A DNA stretch of 64,000 nt from Paraburkholderia nodosa (GCF_001718195.1 NZ_MCNV01000001.1:558001-622000), one strand, 5' to 3'; positions 1 to 8,386 are shown, numbered from the stretch's first letter. The notes: a model not told the origin generated them from the sequence alone. Program-made: numbers and translations.

Positions 1-43
1 GGTTTTCGGCCCGAATAGGGCCAGACAACGCGCCGTTTTTTGT

Positions 44-74
44 CGCGGTGCAGCAACGAATCGGCTGCACCGCG
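44..74. other. Hairpin downstream of phnM
   Basis: A perfect 10-bp inverted repeat (CGCGGTGCAG / CTGCACCGCG) with an 11-nt loop lies just beyond the phnM stop codon. It could end or stabilise the leftward phn transcript. On the minus strand it is followed by an A-run rather than a T-run, so it is not a classical intrinsic terminator. Only the structure is seen; the role is inferred. Confidence 0.4.
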
Positions 75-83
75 TGGACGACG

Positions 84-1217
84 TCAGACTATGCGCACGC
101 CCGCGCGCCACGTCGCGCGCGGCACGGGCAGCGAATCGAGCATCGTCACCCGCACGAAGTCCGCGCGCAGGCCCGGCTCGATCGCGCCGCGATCGTGCAG
201 GCCCGACTTGCTGGCGGGTTCCCACGAGACCGTAGCGAGCGCGCGCGGCAGCGTCCAGTCGGCCTTGGTCACGAGGTCGAATGCGGCGGTCAGGAGGCTC
301 GACGGCACGTAGTCGGACGAGAGGATGTCGAGCAAACCGGCCTGGGCCAGCTCCAGCGCCGAGACGTTGCCCGAGTGCGAGCCCCCGCGCACCACGTTCG
401 GCGCACCCATGATCGTCGCAATGCCGCGCTTTTTCGCTTCCTCGGCGGCCACGCGCGTGGTCGGGAATTCGGCGAGCACGATGCCTTCGGCCGCGGCCTG
501 CTCGACGTGCTCCACGAGCGTGTCGTCGTGGCTCGCGAGCGGGATGTTGCGCGTGCGGCAACGCTGCACGATTTCGAGGCGGTGCGCGTCGGCGTAGCGT
601 TCCTGCTCCGTGGCCATTTCGGTGAGCATCGTGTTGGTCTGCTCGTCGGTCCACTTGCCGTGGCGCTCCTGAAATTTGCGCCATTGCTCGCGGTCGTGCC
701 ACTGGCGCTGGCCCGGCGTGTGGTCCATTACCGAGGCGAGGCGCAGCAGCGGGTGGTCGCTCAGCATGTCGAACAGCTCGATCACGTCTTCGGTGGCGAT
801 TTCGCAGCGCAAGTGCAGGAAGTGCTCGGCGCGCAGCAGGTTGCGCTCGGAAAAGCGCGTGAGCGCCTTGGCGCTAGCGAGCTGCACGTCGCGGCCGCGC
901 ACGCCCACGGCCAGGCGCGTGCCGATGGCCAGCGCGTCGAATACCGTGGTGATGCCGGCGGCGGCGATCTGCGCGTCGTGAATCACGAATGCGGCGTCGG
1001 TGTTCCAGTGCACGCCGGGGCGCGGCGCGAGGTGCTTTTCCAGGTTGTCGGTGTGCAATTCGACGAGACCGGGCAGCAGGAAGTCGCCCTCCCAGTCTTC
1101 GGCTTCGGGCGCGGCGGTCGAGCCGCGCGAGATGTCGCGGATCTTGCCGTCTGCCACGCTTAGCGTGCCGGTGAAAACTTCGTCTCGCGTCACGATGCGA
1201 GCGTTCTTGATCAACAT
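84..1217 (-). CDS. phnM: PhnM, alpha-D-ribose 1-methylphosphonate 5-triphosphate diphosphatase
   Basis: This 377-aa amidohydrolase-superfamily enzyme removes pyrophosphate from the ribose triphosphate intermediate of the C-P lyase pathway, giving the 5-phosphate used by PhnJ. The N-terminal metal-binding motif LVELHTDNLEKH (about residues 51-62, His55/Asp57/His62) and a later SSDYVPSSLL segment are typical of PhnM. The longer open frame extends 60 codons upstream, but those residues are low-complexity and overlap phnL. The start at MLIKNARIVT was chosen because it aligns with the family N-terminus and falls in the phnL-phnM gap. It is the last gene of the leftward phnGHIJKLM operon, 46 bp after phnL. 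Confidence 0.95.
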   Translation of the reverse strand: MLIKNARIVTRDEVFTGTLSVADGKIRDISRGSTAAPEAEDWEGDFLLPGLVELHTDNLEKHLAPRPGVHWNTDAAFVIHDAQIAAAGITTVFDALAIGTRLAVGVRGRDVQLASAKALTRFSERNLLRAEHFLHLRCEIATEDVIELFDMLSDHPLLRLASVMDHTPGQRQWHDREQWRKFQERHGKWTDEQTNTMLTEMATEQERYADAHRLEIVQRCRTRNIPLASHDDTLVEHVEQAAAEGIVLAEFPTTRVAAEEAKKRGIATIMGAPNVVRGGSHSGNVSALELAQAGLLDILSSDYVPSSLLTAAFDLVTKADWTLPRALATVSWEPASKSGLHDRGAIEPGLRADFVRVTMLDSLPVPRATWRAGVRIV

Positions 1218-1263
1218 CGTCAGGCTCCGTATCAGATATCGGTTTGCGCCGTTCAGGCGGGTT

Positions 1264-2043
1264 TCAGGCTGCGGCGCTGAGCGGCGCTTGCGCGCGCGGC
1301 GCGCTGAGTTCGAGTACGCGGGTGGCGACGCGCTGGCGCGTGTCCTCGTCGTGGAATACGCCGACAATCGCCGCGCCGCGCTCGCGCGCTTCGCCAATCA
1401 GGCTCGCGACGACTTCGCGGTTTTCTGCGTCGAGCGAGGCCGTGGGTTCGTCCAGCAACAGCACGCGGTGCTGCGCGATCAGGCCCCGGGCGATGTTCAC
1501 GCGCTGCTGCTCGCCGCCCGAAAACGTGGCGGGCGCGAGCGGCCAGAGGCGCTGCGGCACGTTCAGGCGTGCCAGCAGCGTTTGCGCGCGCTCGCGTGCT
1601 TCGTCTTCCTCCACGCCGCGCGAAACGAGCGGCGCGGCCACGATGTCGAGCGCGCTCACGCGCGGAATCACGCGCAGAAACTGGCTCACGTAGCCCACGA
1701 CGTTGCGGCGCAGGCGCAGGATGTCGTGGGGCGCTGCGCCCGTGATCTCCAGATGCTCGAGCGGCGCGCCCTCGTCCCGGATCGCAATCGAGCCGCCGCT
1801 GGCGAGGTAGTTGCCGTACAGGCAGCGCAAGAAAGTGCTCTTGCCCGCGCCCGAGGGGCCGACCAGCACGATGCATTCGCCGCGCTCCACGTCGAGCGAA
1901 ACGCCCGCAAGCGCCTCGATGCCGATGCCGCCCTGGCCGTGCAGCGTGAAAGTCTTGCGCACGTCTTCGGCGCGCAGCATGAGCGCCGGTCGTTCGAGGA
2001 ACGCGCGCGTGCCCGGTGATGAGTTCAGAGTCATGTCTTTCAT
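1264..2043 (-). CDS. phnL: PhnL, ABC-type ATPase subunit of the C-P lyase system
   Basis: This is a 259-aa ABC ATPase. The Walker A motif is at residues 62-70 (GPSGAGKST), the signature FSGGEQQR at 174-181 and Walker B LLLDEP at about 195-200. PhnL is needed for C-P lyase activity and, with PhnI, for forming the ribose methylphosphonate triphosphate. It is not a transport ATPase, and no membrane partner lies next to it. Its start is one base after the phnK stop codon, so the two are probably translationally coupled. About 20 N-terminal residues precede the conserved domain, so an internal start is possible. Confidence 0.94.
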   Translation of the reverse strand: MKDMTLNSSPGTRAFLERPALMLRAEDVRKTFTLHGQGGIGIEALAGVSLDVERGECIVLVGPSGAGKSTFLRCLYGNYLASGGSIAIRDEGAPLEHLEITGAAPHDILRLRRNVVGYVSQFLRVIPRVSALDIVAAPLVSRGVEEDEARERAQTLLARLNVPQRLWPLAPATFSGGEQQRVNIARGLIAQHRVLLLDEPTASLDAENREVVASLIGEARERGAAIVGVFHDEDTRQRVATRVLELSAPRAQAPLSAAA

Positions 2044-2044
2044 C

Positions 2045-2815
2045 CTAGACCGGCAGCACGGATGCCACCAGCGTCTGCGTATAGGGATGTTGCGGGTCGT
2101 CCAGCACCTGGTCGGTCAGGCCCGATTCGACCACCGTGCCGCCTTGCATCACCATCAAGCGGTGCGCGAGCAGCCGCGCCACGCCGATGTCGTGCGTGAC
2201 GATCAACACCGAAAGATGCAGGTTGGTCGTGAGCGTGCGCAGGAGGTCGAGCAGGCGCGCCTGCACGGACACGTCGAGACCCGCTGTGGGTTCGTCCATG
2301 AAGACGAGGCGTGGCCCCGTGACGAGATTGCGCGCGATTTGCAGGCGCTGCTGCATGCCGCCCGAAAACGCCGACGGCAATTCGTCGATGCGCTGCGCGT
2401 CCAGCTCCACGCGCTGCATCCACTGCTGCGCCGTGTTGCGGATTTGCCCGTAGTGACGTGCGCCGACGGCCATCAGCGGCTCGCCGATATTGGCCCCGGC
2501 CGAGACGCCCGCGCGCAGCCCGTCACGCGGATTCTGCTGCACGAAGCCCCATTCGGTGCGCGCAAGCAGGCGCCGGCGCGGCTCGGAAAGCGTGCGCAGG
2601 TCGAGCGTTTCGCCGTTCGCGCTCGTGTAGTGCAGCGCGCCCGAGTCGGATTCGGTGCGCAGTGCGAGCGTGTTGAGCAGCGTGGTCTTGCCCGAGCCCG
2701 ATTCGCCGACGATGCACAACACCTCGCCGGGATACAGGTCGAAGCTCACGTCGCGGCAGCCGTTGCGGCCGCCGTACTGCTTCGTGAGCGATCTTGCGCT
2801 TAACAGCGGCGTCAT
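2045..2815 (-). CDS. phnK: PhnK, ABC-type ATPase that docks on the C-P lyase core complex
   Basis: This is a 256-aa ABC protein. Walker A GESGSGKT is at residues 37-44, signature SGGMQQR at 151-157 and Walker B VFMDEP at 171-176. In E. coli PhnK binds the PhnGHIJ core at PhnJ, and the gene order here (phnJ then phnK) agrees with that pairing. Its ATG overlaps the end of phnJ by 4 bp. The protein resembles oligopeptide-type ATPases such as DppD/DppF, but the setting makes PhnK nearly certain. Confidence 0.95.
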   Translation of the reverse strand: MTPLLSARSLTKQYGGRNGCRDVSFDLYPGEVLCIVGESGSGKTTLLNTLALRTESDSGALHYTSANGETLDLRTLSEPRRRLLARTEWGFVQQNPRDGLRAGVSAGANIGEPLMAVGARHYGQIRNTAQQWMQRVELDAQRIDELPSAFSGGMQQRLQIARNLVTGPRLVFMDEPTAGLDVSVQARLLDLLRTLTTNLHLSVLIVTHDIGVARLLAHRLMVMQGGTVVESGLTDQVLDDPQHPYTQTLVASVLPV

Positions 2816-3741
2816 GCTTTCTCTCCTGCTTCATTCGTTGCGTGCGCATCGATCTGCTCGCGGCGGTCGTGGCAGTAGTCGCTGTCCGAGCAGATGAACA
2901 TGCGTTTGCCCGAGTCGTCGACGATCATCTCGTCGAGGAAACTCTCGCGCGAGCCGCACAGGGCGCACGCATGCTCCCAGCGCTGCACTTCGAACGGGTG
3001 GTCGTCGAAGTCGAGGCTCTTCACCGGCGTGTACGGCGGAATCGCGTAGATGCGGCGCTCGCGACCCGCGCCGAACAACTGCAGCGCGGCGTTCATATGC
3101 AGCTTGGGGTTGTCGAACTTCGGAATCGGCGAGGGCGACGTGAGATAACGGCCGTTCACGGTCACCGGGTAGTCGTACGTCGTGGCGATGCTGCCGTGCT
3201 GCACGATGTCCTCATAAAGCTTCACGCTGATCAGGCCATAGTCGGCCAGTGCATGGAGCTTCTTGCATTCGGCCACGCGCGGCTCGAGCCGGAACAGCGG
3301 CTCGGGCATCGGCACCTGATACACGAGAATCTGCTTGTCCGTGAGCGGCGTTTCTGGAATTCGGTGCCGCGTCTGCACGATCGACGCCTCGCTCGTGCGG
3401 CGCGTGGTGGCCACCCCCGTGGTGCGCGCGAAAAAGCGACGGATATTCACGGCGTTCGTGGTGTCGTCCGAGCCCTGGTCGATCACCTTGAGCGTGTCCT
3501 TCGCGCCGATGATCGCCGCCGTCACCTGGATGCCGCCCGTGCCCCAGCCATACGGCAGCGGCATTTCGCGCGAGGCGAACGGCACCTGGTAGCCCGGCAC
3601 GGCCACGGCCTTGAGGAGGGCGCGGCGCAGCATCCGCTTGGTCTGCTCGTCGAGGTACGCGAAGTTGTAACCCGAGACGGCCTGAGTTTCGTGCGAGGCG
3701 ACTTCGGCTGCGGTGGATTGCAAGGTATCGGGGGCGTTCAT
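2812..3741 (-). CDS. phnJ: PhnJ, radical-SAM carbon-phosphorus lyase
   Basis: This 309-aa catalytic subunit cleaves the C-P bond of ribose 1-phosphonate 5-phosphate, giving the hydrocarbon and the 1,2-cyclic phosphate. Four cysteines at residues 259, 262, 284 and 290 reproduce the spacing of the E. coli PhnJ Fe4S4 ligands (Cys241/244/266/272). The same 18-residue offset places a Gly at residue 50, in VAVPGYQVPF, where E. coli has the glycyl-radical residue Gly32. All key residues are therefore present and the enzyme should be active. It overlaps phnI by an ATGA junction and phnK by 4 bp. Confidence 0.97.
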   Translation of the reverse strand: MNAPDTLQSTAAEVASHETQAVSGYNFAYLDEQTKRMLRRALLKAVAVPGYQVPFASREMPLPYGWGTGGIQVTAAIIGAKDTLKVIDQGSDDTTNAVNIRRFFARTTGVATTRRTSEASIVQTRHRIPETPLTDKQILVYQVPMPEPLFRLEPRVAECKKLHALADYGLISVKLYEDIVQHGSIATTYDYPVTVNGRYLTSPSPIPKFDNPKLHMNAALQLFGAGRERRIYAIPPYTPVKSLDFDDHPFEVQRWEHACALCGSRESFLDEMIVDDSGKRMFICSDSDYCHDRREQIDAHATNEAGEKA

Positions 3742-4862
3742 GCAGCCTCCTTGTTGTGCTCGTCGGCATTCGCGTCGCTGTCGCTTTCGTGCTGCGCGCG
3801 CAGCTTGCGCACGAGTTCCAGCTCAGCCTGGAAGTCCACGTAGTGCGGCAGCTTCAGGTGTTGAACGAAGCCCGAGGCTTCCACGTTATCGCTGTGCGAG
3901 AGCATGAATTCGATGTCCTGAGTCGGCGAGGCGATCGTCTCGCCCAGCTCCTCGGCGCGCAGCGCACGATCCACCAGCGCCATCGCCATGGCCTTACGTT
4001 CCGCGTGGCCGAACGCGAGACCGTAGCCTTGCGTGAATTGCGGCGGCACGTCTTTCGCGCCCGCAAACTGGTTGATCATCTGGCACTCGGTCAAGTCGAT
4101 CTCGCCGATTTCCACGGCTTCATCGAGTTCGTCCAGCATCATTTCTACGCAGACCGAACCAAAGCGGATCTCGCCCGCGAACGGGTGCGAATGCGCGTAG
4201 CCGCGCTGCGTGGCATAGCCCATCGCGAGCAGGAAGCCTTCGTCGCCGCGTGCGAGATTTTGCAGGCGCACGGTGCGATCGGCAGGGAACGCAAGCGGCT
4301 CACGCGAGAGGTCGCCGGGCTCGCGTGCTTGCGTCGAGCGCGTTTCCTGCTCGATCAGGCCTTCCTTGTCGAGCAGGGAGACCACGCGCGGCATCGCTTC
4401 TTCGGGCGGGGTGGCTCGCGGCGCGCGAGGCGTGGCGCTCGCGGCATCGTCGCCTTCGGCGAGCAGCGCGAAGTCGAGCAGGCGCTGCGTGTAATCGTAG
4501 GTCGCGCCAAGCACCTGGCCGCCGGGCACGTCCTTGAAGGTCGCGGAAATGCGGCGCTCCACCACCATGTTTTCCGTTTCGACCGGTTGTGTGTAACCAA
4601 AACGCGGCAGCGTGGTGCGATAGGCGCGCAGCAAAAAGATCGCTTCGACGAGATCGCCAGCGGCCTGCTTGATGGCGAGCGCGGCAAGTTCTTCGTCGTA
4701 GACCGAACCTTCGGCCATCACACGCGCCACGGCCAGACGCATCTGTTCGCGGATCTGCGCGACGCTCAGCTCGGGCACGCGCGTATCGCCGCGGCGAGCC
4801 TCGTCGAGCAGACGCCACGACGCTTCGATCGCGCGCTCTCCTCCTTTGACGGCGACGTACAT
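3738..4862 (-). CDS. phnI: PhnI, nucleosidase-like core subunit of C-P lyase
   Basis: This 374-aa subunit, with PhnG, PhnH and PhnL, is known to exchange adenine of ATP for the alkylphosphonate. The open frame extends far upstream in an Arg-rich translation antisense-like to phnH. The true start is the ATG of MYVAVKGGER, which overlaps the phnH stop codon by one base (TGATG). Recognisable family segments include AYRTTLPRFGY and the C-terminal SHSDNVEASGFVQHLKLPHYVDFQAE region. The C-terminus is slightly extended and charged. Its place between phnH and phnJ is the standard order. Confidence 0.95.
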   Translation of the reverse strand: MYVAVKGGERAIEASWRLLDEARRGDTRVPELSVAQIREQMRLAVARVMAEGSVYDEELAALAIKQAAGDLVEAIFLLRAYRTTLPRFGYTQPVETENMVVERRISATFKDVPGGQVLGATYDYTQRLLDFALLAEGDDAASATPRAPRATPPEEAMPRVVSLLDKEGLIEQETRSTQAREPGDLSREPLAFPADRTVRLQNLARGDEGFLLAMGYATQRGYAHSHPFAGEIRFGSVCVEMMLDELDEAVEIGEIDLTECQMINQFAGAKDVPPQFTQGYGLAFGHAERKAMAMALVDRALRAEELGETIASPTQDIEFMLSHSDNVEASGFVQHLKLPHYVDFQAELELVRKLRAQHESDSDANADEHNKEAA

Positions 4863-5503
4863 CAGTGCATCTCCACGAGAGTGGTGCGCGGCAGGCCCAT
4901 CAGGCGGTCGCCGCACACGAGATAGAAGTCGATGCCGCACGGGAAGTGCGGCGCGAGGGCGGCGCGTTCGCGCCAGAAGCGCTCGGGCAGACCGACGGGC
5001 GCGATGCTGCAGGTCGTTTCGATGCCGGGGCCGCGCAGCGTGAGCGGTGCGCCGCCGGTGAGGGAATCGACACGCGCGAACACCGTGGCCGACTGCTCCG
5101 GCGACTCGGGCGTGCCGCTCGCGAAGTCGTCGAGCGGCGGCAGGGCGGCGGCGTCGTGCACATAGGCGAACGCGGCTTCGCGCGCCTGCTGTGCAAGCGG
5201 CGCGCCTGCATGAAAGCGCAGCGCGGCCGCGAGTGCGGCGTCGGGCTGGGCGAGCCACACCGGCGTGGCGTAGTCTGCGAGTGCGAGCAGCGAGGCGAAG
5301 GCAGCGAGGCCGGCGCGCGCGGGGGACGCATCCGCCGCCGTGGGCGCCGGCAGCGGCGTTTCGATCACGCCGATCGTGCCGGGTCGCGCGAGCGCGTCGA
5401 GCAGCGTGCGGAACACCGTCTGCGTGTCGTGAACCGGATCGCCGAAGCCGGGCGCGAGCGCCGCGAGCAGATCGGGCGTCATGGCATTGCGTTGGTCGCT
5501 CAT
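4862..5503 (-). CDS. phnH: PhnH, C-P lyase core complex subunit
   Basis: This is a 213-aa subunit of the PhnGHIJ complex. It has a PLP-transferase-like fold without a cofactor and no catalytic motif of its own. Family hallmarks are the N-terminal segment GFGDPVHDTQTVFRTLLDALARPG (residues about 19-42) and the C-terminal CGIDFYLVCGDRLMGLPRTT stretch. It overlaps phnG by an ATGA junction and touches phnI by one base, so translation is probably coupled along the operon. An alternative start at Met8 is possible but would break the ATGA overlap. Confidence 0.94.
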   Translation of the reverse strand: MSDQRNAMTPDLLAALAPGFGDPVHDTQTVFRTLLDALARPGTIGVIETPLPAPTAADASPARAGLAAFASLLALADYATPVWLAQPDAALAAALRFHAGAPLAQQAREAAFAYVHDAAALPPLDDFASGTPESPEQSATVFARVDSLTGGAPLTLRGPGIETTCSIAPVGLPERFWRERAALAPHFPCGIDFYLVCGDRLMGLPRTTLVEMH

Positions 5504-6018
5504 GCGTCACCTCGAACCATCGTGAAGAACTCGACCCGCGTGCTGGCGGCGTCGGCGCGGCGCGCGTCGCGTTGTGCGGCGAGACGCGCGGCGAGCGGCT
5601 CGATCAACCGGGCGTGCAACTGGTCGTGGCGCGCGGGGAGTTGCAGCAGCGCGTCGGCGAGGGCGGCCAGCTCGGCGCGGCGCTTGTCGCGGCCCAGATG
5701 GCAGGCCACGCCGACCGGGCCGGACTGGCCGGCATCGCCGCCTGCGGTGCGCTCAATGCTCGAGGCGCGCAGGCGCAGCGTGGCGCGCGTGACGGTGGCT
5801 TCGCCCAGATTGAAGGCGTCGCCGGTGCCGCCAACGCGCCCACGTACCATGGCCAGTCCGGTTTGTGGCGGACGCAGCCAGTCGAAAGCGGGCTCGGGCG
5901 CATCGGCGAGCGCGGCGCTCAGCGCCGCTTCAAGCTCAGCGCGCGGGGTATGCGCGAGAACGGCCATCCATGCGCGCCGGGTCGCCGACGCGGAGGATGG
6001 GGTGGAGGAAGCGTTCAT
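5500..6018 (-). CDS. phnG: PhnG, C-P lyase core complex subunit
   Basis: This 172-aa small subunit is the first gene of the leftward C-P lyase operon. The conserved block MVRGRVGGTGDAFNLGEATV (from about residue 57) is characteristic of PhnG. The frame is open for 31 more codons upstream, into the promoter region. The ATG at 6016-6018 (MNASSTPSSA) was preferred because an AGGA-type ribosome-binding site lies before it. The 220-bp gap to the divergent phnF carries a 20-bp palindrome and a Pho-box-like element, so PhnF repression and phosphate control are likely (inference). Confidence 0.94.
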   Translation of the reverse strand: MNASSTPSSASATRRAWMAVLAHTPRAELEAALSAALADAPEPAFDWLRPPQTGLAMVRGRVGGTGDAFNLGEATVTRATLRLRASSIERTAGGDAGQSGPVGVACHLGRDKRRAELAALADALLQLPARHDQLHARLIEPLAARLAAQRDARRADAASTRVEFFTMVRGDA

Positions 6019-6111
6019 CGGAGTTCCTGTGTCGTGAACGGGGGAGAACGGACATGGCAACTGCGCCTTTCGAACAGCCTTGCCTGGACCTCGATTGAAC
6101 CATCTATTCAT

Positions 6112-6131
6112 CTAAACGTCTAGACGTTTAG
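6112..6131. promoter_or_regulatory. 20-bp perfect palindrome, probable PhnF operator
   Basis: CTAAACGTCTAGACGTTTAG is its own reverse complement over 20 bases. Its centre, GTCTAGAC, fits the GT-N-TA-N-AC pattern known for HutC-subfamily GntR repressors. It lies 94 bp upstream of the phnG start and 107 bp upstream of the start of phnF, itself a HutC-type regulator. The same CGTCTAGACG core occurs at 24880-24889 before phnC. The palindrome is seen directly; PhnF binding is inferred. Confidence 0.75.
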
Positions 6132-6164
6132 TAGTGCAGTCGTCCAAGGCGGACGCAATGAAGG

Positions 6165-6182
6165 TTTTCATATTTCCATCAC
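6165..6182 (+). promoter_or_regulatory. Weak Pho-box-like direct repeat with -10 (phnF promoter)
   Basis: TTTTCAT-ATTT-CCATCAC matches the two heptamers of the Pho box (CTGTCAT / CTGTMAY) at about 10 of 14 positions with the correct 11-bp period. A TACAAT -10-like hexamer at 6194-6199 begins 11 bp after it, the arrangement expected of a PhoB-activated promoter that lacks a good -35. The match is modest and chance cannot be excluded. Confidence 0.35.
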
Positions 6183-6238
6183 GCCCTGCGCACTACAATG
6201 CACAAAACGCTATTGGAACCGAGAGGAATGACAGCACC

Positions 6239-6994
6239 ATGACATCGAACGACGAGGCGCCGTCCAGCCTGCTTGAGCGCGGCGCGGGTGTGGCGGTGTG
6301 GCGGCAGATCGAGCAGATCCTCGCGGCCGAGATCGCCGCGAAGGGCTTCGGCGAAGACGGCCGGCTGCCTAGCGAAGGCGAGCTTGCGCGCCGCTTCGAC
6401 GTGAACCGCCACACGGTGCGGCGCGCGATGCTGGGCCTCGCGGCGCTGGGGCTCGTGAGCGTGGAACAGGGGCGCGGCACTTTCGTGCAGCCCGGGGCGA
6501 TCGACTACACCATCGGCAAGCGCACGCGCTTTACCGAGAACCTGAAGCGCCATCAGCATTCGGCGGCGGGCAAGCTGCTGTCGTCGTCGCGTGGCAAGGC
6601 GGACCCCACGGTCGCCAAGGCCCTGGGGCTGCGCGCGGGCGCGCTCGTCTACCGGCTCGAAACGCTGCACGAGTCGGACGGCGTGCCGCTCACTTACGCG
6701 CGCAGCTGGTACCCCGCCGCGCGCTTCGCCGATCTGCCCGGGGTCATGGAGCGCGTCGACAGCACCTCGAAGGCCCTCGCCGAATACGGCGTGACCGACT
6801 ATCTGCGCAAGTGGAGCCGTATCGGCAGCGTGCTGCCCGAGGCCGAGGTGGCGCGGCGCCTGAACATCAACCGGCAGCAGCCGGTGCTGTGGGTGGAAAA
6901 CGTCGACGTCGACCTTGATGGCGTGCCGATCAAGTACGGTATCACGCACTTCGCCGCCGACCGCGTGCAGTTGATGGTGGAGCACGACATATGA
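6239..6994 (+). CDS. phnF: PhnF, GntR/HutC-family repressor of phosphonate genes
   Basis: This is a 251-aa transcription factor with an N-terminal winged helix (about residues 20-82, with the typical LPSEGELARRFDVNRHTVRRA segment) and a UTRA effector domain (about 88-250). The ATG at 6239 is preceded by GAGAGGA. An upstream in-frame ATG at 6134 would begin inside the promoter region and is unlikely. The gene starts a rightward unit with a DUF1045 gene and phnN, each overlapping the next by ATGA. PhnF proteins of this family repress phn genes, and the palindrome at 6112-6131 is the likely target. Confidence 0.93.
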   Translation: MTSNDEAPSSLLERGAGVAVWRQIEQILAAEIAAKGFGEDGRLPSEGELARRFDVNRHTVRRAMLGLAALGLVSVEQGRGTFVQPGAIDYTIGKRTRFTENLKRHQHSAAGKLLSSSRGKADPTVAKALGLRAGALVYRLETLHESDGVPLTYARSWYPAARFADLPGVMERVDSTSKALAEYGVTDYLRKWSRIGSVLPEAEVARRLNINRQQPVLWVENVDVDLDGVPIKYGITHFAADRVQLMVEHDI

Positions 6995-7719
6995 GCGTGC
7001 TGCACGAAGACTGGAACGAAGCCGCGCGCTTCGCGCTTTACTATGCGCCGCCGCGCGAGTCGGCGTGGTGGCAGGCGGGCTGCGCGTGGCTTGGCCGCGA
7101 TCCGGAGACGGGCGACACGCTCGCGCCGCCGCCGTGGCTCGCAGGCCTGCCGCAGCCGCTGGAAACGCTCACGGTCGCGCCACGTCGCTATGGCTGGCAC
7201 GGCACCCTCGTGCCGCCGTTTCGTCTCGCGCCGGGCATGACGCCCGCGGCGCTCCTCGCCGCCGCGCAGCAGTGGGCGCAAGGGCAGGCGCGCTTCGACG
7301 CCAATGTCGAGGCGGCGCTGCTCGGCCGCTTCGTGGCGCTGCGCCCCGCCGACGATGCCGGCGAAACCGCCCTGCGCGAACTGGCTGCCAACGCACTGCG
7401 CGCGCTCGGTTCGCTGCGCGCCCCGCAAACGCCCGCCGAACTCGCGAAGCGCCTCGACGCGCCGCTCACGCAGCGTCAGCGCGCTTACGTCGAAGCGTGG
7501 GGCTATCCGTACGTGTTCGAAGAATTCCGCTTTCACATGACGCTATCCGATTCGCTGAACGACGCGCAAACGTGCGCGCAACTCGTCGATGCCTGGAACA
7601 CGCAGATGCAGGGTGCCAACCCGCTGCCGGTGGAGGGCGCGGCGCTCTTCGTCGAGCCCGAGCCGGGCGCGCCTTTCGCGCTGTGGCGCCGCTTGCCGTT
7701 CGCGGGGGCCCGCGCATGA
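6991..7719 (+). CDS. DUF1045 protein, 2H-phosphodiesterase-like, of phosphonate catabolism
   Basis: This 242-aa protein belongs to the DUF1045 family found in phn operons. It carries two H-x-T motifs, His70-Gly-Thr72 in YGWHGTLVPPF and His181-Met-Thr183 in FRFHMTLSDSL. Two such motifs define the 2H phosphoesterase superfamily, whose members open 2',3'-cyclic or related phosphodiesters. The C-P lyase product is a 5-phosphoribosyl 1,2-cyclic phosphate, normally opened by PhnP. No phnP is present in this window, so this protein is a candidate for that step (inference). It is translationally coupled to phnF and phnN. Confidence 0.85.
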   Translation: MSVLHEDWNEAARFALYYAPPRESAWWQAGCAWLGRDPETGDTLAPPPWLAGLPQPLETLTVAPRRYGWHGTLVPPFRLAPGMTPAALLAAAQQWAQGQARFDANVEAALLGRFVALRPADDAGETALRELAANALRALGSLRAPQTPAELAKRLDAPLTQRQRAYVEAWGYPYVFEEFRFHMTLSDSLNDAQTCAQLVDAWNTQMQGANPLPVEGAALFVEPEPGAPFALWRRLPFAGARA

Positions 7720-8267
7720 AGGGCGGCCTGATCTACGTAATGGGGCCTTCGGGTGCGGGCAAGGACACGTTGCTGCGTTACGCGCGCGAGCGCCTCTCCG
7801 GTGAAGACGTCGTCTTCGCGCATCGCTACATCACGCGCGAAGACAGCGGCGGCGAGAACCACATCGCGCTCACCGAGGCCGAATTCGAGGCGCGCTCGCA
7901 GCGCGGCCTCTTCGCGTTGCAATGGCGCAGCCACGCGCTGCGCTACGGCGTGGGCGTGGAGATCGACCAATGGATGGCGCTCGGCTGCACCGTCGTGGTG
8001 AACGGTTCGCGCGCCTACGCGGGCGAGGCGTTCGAGCGCTACCCGCGCATGACGCTCGTGCACATCGAGGCCGCGCAGCACGTACTCGCCGCGCGCCTCG
8101 CTTCCCGGGCGCGTGAAACGCCCGAGCAGGTCGCGTTGCGTCTTGCGCGGCGCGCGCCGTTCGAGGTGCCGTCGGGCGCCGCGTTTGCGCGCATCGACAA
8201 CTCCGGGCACCTGGAGGAGGCGGGCGGGGCGTTCGTCAAGCTCGTGCTGCAGGTGGCGGCCGGATAG
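7716..8267 (+). CDS. phnN: PhnN, ribose 1,5-bisphosphate phosphokinase
   Basis: This 183-aa kinase, related to guanylate kinases, phosphorylates ribose 1,5-bisphosphate to PRPP, the last step from the C-P lyase product. The P-loop GPSGAGKD is at residues 10-17, and HRYITREDSGGENHIALTE follows as in PhnN proteins. The start ATG overlaps the DUF1045 stop codon (ATGA). It is the last gene of the phnF-DUF1045-phnN unit; a 119-bp gap separates it from the next gene. Confidence 0.94.
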   Translation: MKGGLIYVMGPSGAGKDTLLRYARERLSGEDVVFAHRYITREDSGGENHIALTEAEFEARSQRGLFALQWRSHALRYGVGVEIDQWMALGCTVVVNGSRAYAGEAFERYPRMTLVHIEAAQHVLAARLASRARETPEQVALRLARRAPFEVPSGAAFARIDNSGHLEEAGGAFVKLVLQVAAG

Positions 8268-8386
8268 TCTCCGCGCCGTCCTCGAGCGCCGCTTAACAGT
8301 CGCTTAAGGGCTCGAATGGGCGGGGGGATTTTTGGTTGGGCGTGGTTGCCGTGAGAAGATGCAGGCGACCCGAGAACTCAACGAGA

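Noticed and set aside
1264..2815. PhnK and PhnL considered as ATPases of a transporter
   Set aside because: No permease or binding protein is adjacent, and position after phnJ with family-specific sequence shows they are C-P lyase accessory ATPases.
3738..5510. A 590-codon frame suggesting a PhnH-PhnI fusion or N-terminally extended PhnI
   Set aside because: The extension is Arg-rich and overlaps phnH out of frame. PhnI starts at MYVAVKGGER, one base into the phnH stop codon.
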